NCBI GenBank assembly: GCA_964480455.1
Contig: CAYZQI010000223.1
Coordinates: forward strand, 1-6,061
Source: JAABSX01 sp964480455
Lineage (GTDB): Bacteria; Bacteroidota; Bacteroidia; Cytophagales; Microscillaceae
Direction of reading: 5' to 3'
Length of the DNA stretch: 6,061 nt
Of the stretch, positions 1 to 5,202 are shown piece after piece; positions within the stretch are counted from its first letter, which is position 1, and the number at the start of each line of letters is the position of its first letter. A model generated the notes under the pieces. That model saw nothing but the letters and a program-made list of their open reading frames with translations. It did no database searches and had not been told where the DNA came from. Made by a program: the position numbers and the translations under genes.

Positions 1-2
1 AA

Positions 3-27
3 GTAAACACTTGACTATAATTTTTTT
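3..27 (-). promoter_or_regulatory. Left-edge copy of the shared upstream motif (AAGTGTTTAC half)
   Basis: On the minus strand, positions 12 to 3 read AAGTGTTTAC, preceded by a TTATAG and an A-tract. The 25 bases at 3-27 match 1094-1118 without gaps except for two adjacent positions (13-14). The other two copies of the 10-mer (1094-1103 and 4501-4510) sit 42-49 bases upstream of minus-strand start codons. This copy is therefore probably the upstream region of a minus-strand gene lying left of the window. The second half-site seen at the other copies would fall outside the window. Function as a promoter or operator is inferred. Confidence 0.4.
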
Positions 28-79
28 GAAAAAAAATACTTCAAATAATCCCCCAATATATTTTTTGACAAAGGAAAGA

Positions 80-679
80 CTATTTGAAGTTTGTATAATA
101 CACAGGTAGGTTTCCTTGTTCAAGCATCTGAACAAGTGTTCTCCCATCAGAAACTAATGTATAACGATAAGACTTGTTGCTGAACTTTGAATCTATCTCA
201 ATGATGTATTTGTCATAATATCCTTCGTTGGCATTGGATATTTTTTTATGAGAAACTACTATTTTCTGAATGGCATTTTTAGGGAAAATACTCAAAATCT
301 GTCTGTTTTTGATGTGTAATAGATAATCTTCGTTTAACCAAAAGCCTACTCTTTTTCTGGATATTCTACCAAACAAATGAAACTGTATTTGCCAAAGTTT
401 CCAAATACTCCAAAGCACCGCCAAAATTATGATTATTAAAAGCCAATAGTCCAAGCTGAGCGAAGAAGTAAACTGCACGAACAGTAGCATTCCACCCAAA
501 GCAAGTCCTAAAAATGCCATAAGTATTGTAATAAACATACCAAGCTGGCCTCTTTTATCCGAATGGAATAGTAAGTTTGCAGGCACTTCGGCAGATTTAT
601 CTTTTAGAAAATTCCATTCTGTTCCCAGTGCTGCCTCTATTTGAGAAGTTTTGACTTGAAAGAAGTTTTGATTTTGCAT
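80..679 (-). CDS. Two-helix membrane protein with C-terminal cytoplasmic domain, possibly PH-like
   Basis: This 199-residue protein is not recognised as a named family. The first 45 residues are soluble. Two strongly hydrophobic helices follow (about 46-70 and 78-97), separated by a short TSSLSLD turn, so both termini are probably cytoplasmic. Basic residues after the second helix (RISRKR, 105-110) fit the positive-inside rule. The C-terminal part (about 110-190) alternates hydrophobic and polar residues in a beta-rich pattern (FWLNEDYLLHIKNRQILSIF, then YDKYIIEID), which resembles membrane-anchored bacterial PH domains; that assignment is inference. The ATG at 679 follows an A-rich leader without a Shine-Dalgarno sequence and lies 21 bases after the stop of the PH/GRAM-like gene at 701-1051, so the two are probably co-transcribed. 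The stop is TAG. The gene is surely real; its role is unknown. Confidence 0.8.
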   Translation of the reverse strand: MQNQNFFQVKTSQIEAALGTEWNFLKDKSAEVPANLLFHSDKRGQLGMFITILMAFLGLALGGMLLFVQFTSSLSLDYWLLIIIILAVLWSIWKLWQIQFHLFGRISRKRVGFWLNEDYLLHIKNRQILSIFPKNAIQKIVVSHKKISNANEGYYDKYIIEIDSKFSNKSYRYTLVSDGRTLVQMLEQGNLPVYYTNFK

Positions 680-700
680 TTTTTGAGGTTTTGTATTTTT

Positions 701-1051
701 CTACTGCTCAATAGCAGCCACCAATTTCTTGATGCCCAACAAGCCATAATCAAAAACGTGTTCTGTATCATCTTCAAGTTGTAGGGTAACTTTCTTTTTG
801 AAAAAGGAGCTTTTAGGAGTCATTTTTTGAATCATGCTTTTAGGAATGATGACGTAACCCTCAGTTCCTGAAACGTGATACATCGTTTCCTTAAGTACAC
901 CTTGTAGAGAAGTATCATATTTTGCCTCAAAAATTAGCCGTTTGTCAGTAACTTCCAATTTTCCGAGGTAGTGTCCTCCCTGAGGTAGAATGTAGTTGAG
1001 TGTCCATTTACCCAGTGATTTTTCATTGGGATCAAGTTCAAATTTTGCCAT
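701..1051 (-). CDS. Small PH/GRAM-like domain protein
   Basis: This 116-residue soluble protein has no signal peptide or membrane helix. Residues 29-45 (LGKLEVTDKRLIFEAKY) match the hallmark of GRAM/bacterial PH-like folds, where a strand carrying 'G.L.VT..RLIF' forms the core of the barrel. Further strands follow (YVIIPKSMIQKM, VTLQLEDDTEHVFDYG), then a closing helix (LLGIKKLVAAIEQ). The whole protein is about the length of one such domain. These folds usually bind lipids or partner proteins at membranes, but no ligand can be deduced here. It is the first gene of a probable two-gene operon with the membrane protein at 80-679. Its start region carries the bipartite element at 1060-1103, shared with the 644-residue protein gene. 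The ATG at 1051 is preceded by ATACT, as in that other gene. Confidence 0.82.
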   Translation of the reverse strand: MAKFELDPNEKSLGKWTLNYILPQGGHYLGKLEVTDKRLIFEAKYDTSLQGVLKETMYHVSGTEGYVIIPKSMIQKMTPKSSFFKKKVTLQLEDDTEHVFDYGLLGIKKLVAAIEQ

Positions 1052-1059
1052 AGTATATA

Positions 1060-1103
1060 TAAATTTGTAAGTTATGATATTTAACTTAGCAGCGTAAACA
1101 CTT
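1060..1103 (-). promoter_or_regulatory. Bipartite upstream element, AAGTGTTTAC-N24-TACAAATTTA
   Basis: Reading the minus strand, AAGTGTTTAC (1103-1094) is followed after exactly 24 bases by TACAAATTTA (1069-1060). The start codon of the PH/GRAM-like gene lies 8 bases further on. The same two 10-mers with the same 24-base spacer occur upstream of the gene at 2517-4451, while the spacer sequences differ. That pattern suggests two sites read by one protein, such as a sigma factor or a regulator plus polymerase. The second half is so near the ATG that, if it is a -10-type box, the transcript would be nearly leaderless. It does not match the usual Bacteroidota TAnnTTTG box on this strand. Confidence 0.5.
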
Positions 1104-1127
1104 TGCTATAATTTTTTTTAGATTATT

Positions 1128-1166
1128 TTGAAATAGCTTAGACACTGAAAAACTAAGCTATTTCAA
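1128..1166 (-). terminator. 14-bp perfect stem-loop after the 1189-2369 gene
   Basis: TTGAAATAGCTTAG (1128-1141) and CTAAGCTATTTCAA (1153-1166) are perfect inverted repeats around an 11-base loop. The hairpin begins 22 bases after the TAA of the broken exported-protein gene and before the regulatory element of the next operon, which is where a transcript end would be expected. It is not a textbook intrinsic terminator: the stem is A+T-rich and on the minus strand it is followed by an A-rich rather than U-rich tract. It could instead be an operator palindrome or an mRNA-stabilising hairpin. Confidence 0.45.
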
Positions 1167-1188
1167 GGGATTTGCTTTTGCTTTCCTG

Positions 1189-2088
1189 TTACTTGAGTAC
1201 TTGAAGAAAGTATTTACCATTTTTCTTTACTATAGAAAATTCGTGAATGGTTTCGTTGATGAACATCTTAGAAGCATCATAGTTTCTAGTGTAAGTATCA
1301 CCATTGAGGGCATACAATATCCTTCCTGCATCAACTACTACATTGTTGTTAGTCGGTATCTCACCCTCTTTCATCAATTCTTGAATTGATTTTGTAGTCC
1401 TATCTACAAGTTTACCTTGATGACTGAGGATGTCTGTACTCGAACGTTTATTACCATTAAAAAAAGTAACATATATCTTATTGTTATATACAAATAAAGA
1501 TGCGCTTATATTTGGATGCTTGCCTAGCTTTGCAGTAATCTCAGCCTGACCTAGTGTAACACTGGAGTCGGTCATGTTTAAATTAATTTTTACCACATAC
1601 AAAGTGCTTCCAAATTCAGCAAGAGCAAAATGACTAGTTCCGATTCTTATCAGAGATGTAACCTTGGCTCTAGGATTAGTATTAGGCAAATCATTTTTGA
1701 TGGCTGCATTAACCCTAGAGGCGATTAGTAAGGCTGACCACTTTGTGTCTTTAAAAGTATCCATATACACTAAAACTGTATTGGTCTTGTCATCATTGAG
1801 ATGTCTTAATTGAAATAAATAGGGGCTATGAAATAACTGTTCGTACTCATGGTTAGAGCCAAAACTCATTTCACTTGGAGGCTTTGGAAGAGTGAGCAGA
1901 CGCCCCATCATAGGATTGTAGAGCCTTCTCTCAGAAGATCCTACTTTATTGAAAGTAACCAATGTACCTACTCCTCGGTTATCACTAATCAAGGTGTAGC
2001 CATTTGTGTTATTAAATAAGTTGCTTTGTTTAAGAGTACTTGTCATAGGGTCATAAGTAAACCCCATGCCACCACCACCACTTACCAT
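1189..2088 (-). CDS. C-terminal fragment of an exported protein, hypothetical
   Basis: This 299-residue open frame starts at the first ATG (2088) after the in-frame TGA. The ATG is probably internal to the original gene, because the coding pattern continues 17 codons upstream of it (AKIISGFFLNDKKRAFI) as far as the stop. It has no signal peptide, although its composition (Asn, Ser and Thr-rich, beta-prone) suggests an extracytoplasmic protein. It begins with a glycine cluster (SGGGGMGF). Segments such as SLFVYNNKIYVTFFNG (197-212) and VVVDAGRILYALNGDTY (250-266) recur in a strand-turn-strand style that could belong to a beta-propeller; this is a weak impression. There are no catalytic motifs. 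If translated alone, it would lack its export signal. Confidence 0.55.
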   Translation of the reverse strand: MVSGGGGMGFTYDPMTSTLKQSNLFNNTNGYTLISDNRGVGTLVTFNKVGSSERRLYNPMMGRLLTLPKPPSEMSFGSNHEYEQLFHSPYLFQLRHLNDDKTNTVLVYMDTFKDTKWSALLIASRVNAAIKNDLPNTNPRAKVTSLIRIGTSHFALAEFGSTLYVVKINLNMTDSSVTLGQAEITAKLGKHPNISASLFVYNNKIYVTFFNGNKRSSTDILSHQGKLVDRTTKSIQELMKEGEIPTNNNVVVDAGRILYALNGDTYTRNYDASKMFINETIHEFSIVKKNGKYFLQVLK

Positions 2089-2177
2089 AATGAAGGCTCT
2101 TTTCTTATCATTGAGAAAAAATCCACTAATAATCTTCGCTCAGTTCATAGGCTTCGAGGCATCAGGTACATTGATTT

Positions 2178-2369
2178 CTACTTCTGCAAGTAATTGTTTT
2201 TGACAATCTTGTTTGCTGTCTTGTCCAATTGAACAGGAGAAGTAGGGGTGTTTACTTTATTAGGTGCCTTGTTTGGCTTTTTCTCGTTGGACGGTATTTG
2301 ACCTTGTACGGCGAAAGACCCTAAGACAAAGATTAAGATTAAATATGTTTTAAATTGCTTGAAATTCAT
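2178..2369 (-). CDS. N-terminal signal-peptide fragment of the broken exported protein
   Basis: This 63-residue open frame starts at the ATG at 2369. Residues 1-24 are a clear signal peptide: basic start (MNFKQFK), hydrophobic core (YLILIFVLGSFAV) and probable cleavage near VQG/Q. A Lys, Pro and Asn-rich linker follows (SNEKKPNKAPNKVNTPTSP), as is common behind signal peptides of secreted Bacteroidota proteins. The frame stops soon after a run of five A (2197-2201). An in-frame ATG at 2444 is rejected because it lies inside the palindromic element at 2417-2498 and would bury the signal peptide 25 residues inside. Alone it would encode little more than a signal peptide and tail; it is best read as the front of the gene spanning 1189-2369. 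Confidence 0.5.
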   Translation of the reverse strand: MNFKQFKTYLILIFVLGSFAVQGQIPSNEKKPNKAPNKVNTPTSPVQLDKTANKIVKNNYLQK

Positions 2370-2416
2370 AATAATTGATTTAATAGTTTGGAAATTGTAT
2401 TTATACTTCGGGCAGA

Positions 2417-2498
2417 TGCAAGTCAAATTTCCCTTTTTAGCCACCTCAGCCCTTCCCTCTCCTCAGGAGAGGGCATAAGGAAGTCAATTTGACTTGCA
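2417..2498. repeat. 82-bp palindromic element with 13-bp terminal inverted repeats (MITE- or REP-like)
   Basis: TGCAAGTCAAATT (2417-2429) is repeated in inverted form at 2486-2498. Between them lies a second, G+C-rich palindrome, CCCTCTCC/GGAGAGGG (2455-2462 and 2466-2473) around TCA, which can be extended by CCTT/AAGG (2451-2454 and 2477-2480) across a 3-base bulge. The element starts 18 bases after the stop of the 644-residue protein gene (minus direction) and is more G+C-rich than its surroundings. It has no room for a protein. The layout, terminal repeats around an internal hairpin, fits a dispersed non-autonomous element. It could also serve as the transcript-end hairpin of the upstream gene, though no U-tract follows. 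No target-site duplication was found. Confidence 0.5.
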
Positions 2499-2516
2499 CC
2501 CCTTTGGACTTTATTG

Positions 2517-4451
2517 CTACTCCCACGGCTGGCACTTGGCTACATTGGCTTTTTTTATCAAGTAGCCAAACTCGCCTTTACCGGCGTGATAGTTAGTAGC
2601 TCCTACCATTTCGTAGTCTGAAGGCATTTGACTGAGGCTTGTAAATTTCCAGAAAGACTGCCCATTGGGCATAGAAAGTCCAATTTTCATCAACTCAACT
2701 GTGCCATCAGGACGCTCTATCGCGGCCCAACCTCCAGTATTTTTACCAATGATAGGCTTACCAATTTTGCTTTGGTCACGTACTACGCCTATTTCATCAG
2801 TTTGGGTATATTTGAGGAACTTACCGTATTTGGCAAAACCCTCTTTGTTGCCAATATTTCCAGTATTATCGGTGCATTTGGGCATCATAATCGTCTCGAT
2901 GCGTTTTTGTAACAAGGCATCATGCAAAGCCTTCATTTTTTGCTTATTTGCTGCACTTAAATCAAGGCTGAAGGTTTGGGTAATTTTAGTATCTCCACCC
3001 ATATTTTGCTTTCTACCGATTTCAAAAGCCAATTCCATTTCATACTGTCCATCAGCTTGGGCTAAAAAGTAAGCCAAAACATTGATATGTGGGTCAAACT
3101 GATAAGGACTCTTAAAATTGAGGGCATTGGCATCTGGGAAAAAGTTAAACTCGGTATAGCCTGTTTTTTCTAATAAATCTTTCAAGCCATTTTGCCAATA
3201 AAATAACTGTTGTACTTGCTTGTACTGCCCTTTGAGGGTAATATTAAGGTGTACTCGATTGGTGCTGCTCAGGAGATTTTTAGAAAAGTAGCCAATGGCT
3301 TTGATGCCTTTATCGGGGGCGATTACCTCACTTGTACTTGCTCCAGATTCTTGCCCAACTTTTACATCTTTGGTAAATAACACAATCTTATTCATGTTTT
3401 GCACATGGTAAGGACTGCTGATAAAGGGGGCAGATTTCACAAAATTTTGCATTTCTGTATCTGCTTTGGTCTTTACAGATTTCACACCTGCATCATTCGG
3501 AAATAGTTGAGCAAAATCATCTGCCAAAGAAGCCACATCGGAGAGGAAGGCAATCTTTGTTTTTCCCTCAATAAAACGTGCACTGCCGCTGTTTTTTACT
3601 GTTTGTAAATAGTTCTCAATTACTTGGGAGGCAATCGGCTTGATATTATCAATGTTTTGGGCAAATTCTAGAGCTTTTTTGCCATTAAAGCCTAATTGCT
3701 GTACCTGAGATTTGTTATTATTTATGGTTTCCAAAAACTTAGGAGCATCTAATGTTACAAAATCTGTCAGTGTTGAAGCATACCAATTTTGGGCTTTGCT
3801 CAAAAAATTAAGGTCTGGAATTACCTTACTGCTGATATAAGATTTTAAATCTCCACTTGCTGCTTGATTGCTACTAGGGCTTGTATCCTCTTCTATATTT
3901 GTCGCTATGCTGCTTGTAGTGATGCTACTTACATCTGCTTTGAAAGAGTCAAAAAATTTATTCGCCGTAGCTTCATCAATTTTTCCCGTTTGCTTGGCAC
4001 AAACTAAAGTCCATATCCGCTCTTCGCTTTGCCAAACTTGGATTAAAAAAGTACTTATGCCCTTTTTAACAGTAGCATAGCGACCTTGCAAACCGTTTTC
4101 TTGCATTTTTTTAACTTCACCTTTGATGCTTCCATACATATCAAAAGAATGCTGAAAAAAGTCTTCTTTATCTTCAATGTAGCCATCTTTGGTCAGAAAA
4201 GTAACTCGATAGACTTGCTTGTCGCCCATTGAAGTAATCGTTTTGTAATCGCCATCAATTTCTACATTGGGCTTGGCGGGTAAATCTATTTGAAATTTTC
4301 CCTCGGGATAGGAGTAGGTTTTCCAATCAAAACTATAAGAAGTATTGTTAGAAACATATTGATATGTACTAGAGAGGCGTTTACCCCATAAAAAAATGCT
4401 ACTGAGCATCATTATTGCCCCTATTACAGTAAGATTGAGTTGTGCTTTCAT
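2517..4451 (-). CDS. Large membrane-anchored or exported multi-domain protein, function unknown
   Basis: This protein has 644 residues. Residues 7-23 form a hydrophobic helix that acts as a signal anchor or uncleaved signal, placing the rest outside the cytoplasmic membrane. Residues about 42-171 form a compact domain opening with WKTYSYPEGKFQIDLPAKP and ending with ANKFFDSF. The pattern 'aromatic-y-x-x-G-F-x-h-x-hP-x-x-P ... ffdSF' is familiar from small periplasmic alpha/beta domains (PsbP/DUF1795-like), but this is only suggestive. A Ser/Thr-rich linker (172-200) follows, then a mainly helical region (201-345), a beta-rich region (350-500) and a C-terminal part with Gly-rich turns and cysteines at 526 and 640. 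No enzymatic motif is visible. It is transcribed divergently from the sigma factor gene, and its start carries the shared bipartite element (4467-4510). The ATG at 4451 is well supported because the signal anchor begins right after it. Confidence 0.85.
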   Translation of the reverse strand: MKAQLNLTVIGAIMMLSSIFLWGKRLSSTYQYVSNNTSYSFDWKTYSYPEGKFQIDLPAKPNVEIDGDYKTITSMGDKQVYRVTFLTKDGYIEDKEDFFQHSFDMYGSIKGEVKKMQENGLQGRYATVKKGISTFLIQVWQSEERIWTLVCAKQTGKIDEATANKFFDSFKADVSSITTSSIATNIEEDTSPSSNQAASGDLKSYISSKVIPDLNFLSKAQNWYASTLTDFVTLDAPKFLETINNNKSQVQQLGFNGKKALEFAQNIDNIKPIASQVIENYLQTVKNSGSARFIEGKTKIAFLSDVASLADDFAQLFPNDAGVKSVKTKADTEMQNFVKSAPFISSPYHVQNMNKIVLFTKDVKVGQESGASTSEVIAPDKGIKAIGYFSKNLLSSTNRVHLNITLKGQYKQVQQLFYWQNGLKDLLEKTGYTEFNFFPDANALNFKSPYQFDPHINVLAYFLAQADGQYEMELAFEIGRKQNMGGDTKITQTFSLDLSAANKQKMKALHDALLQKRIETIMMPKCTDNTGNIGNKEGFAKYGKFLKYTQTDEIGVVRDQSKIGKPIIGKNTGGWAAIERPDGTVELMKIGLSMPNGQSFWKFTSLSQMPSDYEMVGATNYHAGKGEFGYLIKKANVAKCQPWE

Positions 4452-4466
4452 AGTATAAGATTATTT

Positions 4467-4510
4467 TAAATTTGTAGCTTAGTGGGCTTAGGTAAAAAAG
4501 GTAAACACTT
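4467..4510 (-). promoter_or_regulatory. Bipartite upstream element, second full copy
   Basis: On the minus strand AAGTGTTTAC (4510-4501) is separated by exactly 24 bases from TACAAATTTA (4476-4467), 15 bases before the ATG of the 644-residue protein gene. Both halves and the spacing are identical to the element at 1060-1103, while the 24-base spacers differ. It lies in the divergent intergenic region shared with the sigma factor gene, so a protein bound here could affect both directions. The tract of seven T, G and eight A next to it (4516-4531) is also present near the left-edge copy (21-36). Confidence 0.5.
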
Positions 4511-4519
4511 CCGTGTTTT

Positions 4520-4551
4520 TTTGAAAAAAAATCTTTTTGACCTTACTTTAC
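4520..4551 (+). promoter_or_regulatory. Possible housekeeping promoter of the sigma/anti-sigma operon
   Basis: TTTG (4520-4523) and TACTTTAC (4544-4551) are separated by 20 bases. The Bacteroidota primary sigma factor reads TTTG at -33 and TAnnTTTG at -7 with about this spacing. The -33 box is perfect, while the -7 box matches four of its six fixed bases. The implied start of transcription near 4558 would leave a leader of about 55 bases before the ATG at 4614. In such A/T-rich sequence a match of this quality can arise by chance. Confidence 0.25.
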
Positions 4552-4613
4552 TTTAAACTTAAATTATTAAAAAAACCTGTGCACCTGTTAGCCATTGCCG
4601 ATAAAATATACTA

Positions 4614-5195
4614 ATGAAGATAATTGATGATAAAGTATGGATAAATGCAGTCAAAAAAGGAGATAAAAGTGTATTTAAAACATTTTATATCACACAAAAA
4701 AATCCTTTTTTGGCTTGGGCTGTTAAGCAATTTGCTTATTCTCAAAGCGAGTTAGAAGACCTTTATCAGCAAAGTATGTTGATTCTCTATGAGAATATTA
4801 CTGCTGGAAAGTTAGACGAACTCTCAAGTAGTGTAAAAACTTACTTGTATGGAATTAGTAAAAATTTGGTATTGAGCCGTCAAAAAAAAGAAAAAATAGT
4901 GCAGAGCCATCAAAAAAAAGTAAGTGAACACCTTAATGCACAAGCACAACAAGCTGAAACCGAAGAAGAGCAACAGCTCAAAAACTTAGTCAAAGAGCTC
5001 ATGCCCTTGATGAAAGACCCCTGTGGGCGTATTTTAGCGTGTTTTTATTTTGAGGGAAGAAAAATAGAAGATATTGCCCAACTTTTAAATTATAAGAGCA
5101 AAGAAGTAGTAAAAGTACAGAAAAGCAGATGTATGCAATACCTAAAAAAAATGATGTTAGAAAAATTAGCTGCTCAAGAAGCCAATAAGCAATAA
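4614..5195 (+). CDS. RNA polymerase sigma factor, sigma-70 family, ECF type
   Basis: This 193-residue protein has the two-domain plan of ECF sigma factors, which redirect RNA polymerase to a special set of promoters. Region 2 covers about residues 12-90. LEDLYQQSMLILYENI (48-62) is the polymerase-core-binding helix, and VKTYLYGISKNLVLSRQKK (74-92) is the -10-recognising helix with its typical 'yLygIskNl...R' pattern. A charged, Gln/Glu-rich linker follows (about 93-125). Region 4 covers about 126-181, with a helix-turn-helix in FEGRKIEDIAQLLNYKSKEVVKVQKSR (146-172; compare 'EIAe.l..s...Vk...sR'). The ATG at 4614 has an A/T-rich leader and no Shine-Dalgarno sequence. Seven bases separate its stop from the membrane anti-sigma-like gene, so the two form an operon. 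It diverges from the 644-residue protein gene. Target promoters are unknown; autoregulation is usual in the family but not demonstrated here. Confidence 0.9.
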   Translation: MKIIDDKVWINAVKKGDKSVFKTFYITQKNPFLAWAVKQFAYSQSELEDLYQQSMLILYENITAGKLDELSSSVKTYLYGISKNLVLSRQKKEKIVQSHQKKVSEHLNAQAQQAETEEEQQLKNLVKELMPLMKDPCGRILACFYFEGRKIEDIAQLLNYKSKEVVKVQKSRCMQYLKKMMLEKLAAQEANKQ

Positions 5196-5202
5196 AAAAA
5201 CG

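Larger units (their letters stand above)
1189..2369 (-). pseudogene. Exported protein gene broken by a frameshift and an in-frame stop
   Basis: Two open frames appear to be parts of one gene. The upstream part (2369 to 2178) starts with a signal peptide, and its frame ends in KNNYLQK-stop. The neighbouring frame continues with coding-like sequence (QLLAEVEINVPDASKPMN), meets TGA at 2140-2142, then reads on without interruption (AKIISGFFLNDKKRAFI) into the large downstream part. Adding one base to the run of five A on the minus strand (2197-2201) joins the first two pieces, giving VKKQLLAEV. Replacing TGA by TGG (Trp), one substitution, would join the third. The repaired frame is exactly 394 codons including the stop (393 residues). 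Homopolymer miscalling could explain the frameshift but not easily the stop. Other genes here use TGG for Trp, so recoding of TGA is unlikely. Function unknown. Confidence 0.6.

Noticed and set aside
1201..1389. Plus-strand open frame of 62 residues
   Set aside because: It is antisense to the downstream part of the broken exported-protein gene, with no leader or domain signal.
2140..2142. TGA recoded as Trp or selenocysteine
   Set aside because: All other genes here use TGG for Trp and contain no in-frame TGA, and a frameshift lies just upstream in the same gene, so decay is simpler.
2370..2444. Upstream in-frame ATG at 2444 as start of the signal-peptide fragment
   Set aside because: It lies inside the palindromic element at 2417-2498, and the extra 25 residues would precede an otherwise well-formed signal peptide.
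2628..3072. Plus-strand open frames at 2628-2912 and 2665-3072
   Set aside because: They lie wholly inside the well-supported minus-strand gene 2517-4451 and have no coding character of their own.
1060..4474. Perfect TAnnTTTG boxes on the plus strand (TAAATTTG at 1060-1067 and 4467-4474) as plus-strand promoters
   Set aside because: Neither has a -33 box at the usual spacing. The first would transcribe antisense into 1189-2088, and both are better explained as one half of the minus-strand bipartite element.
4503..4522. AAACAC-TTCC-GTGTTT hairpin followed by T4 as an intrinsic terminator
   Set aside because: It lies between divergent starts, where no transcript should end, the stem is only 6 bp, and the GTGTTT arm is absent from the other motif copies.
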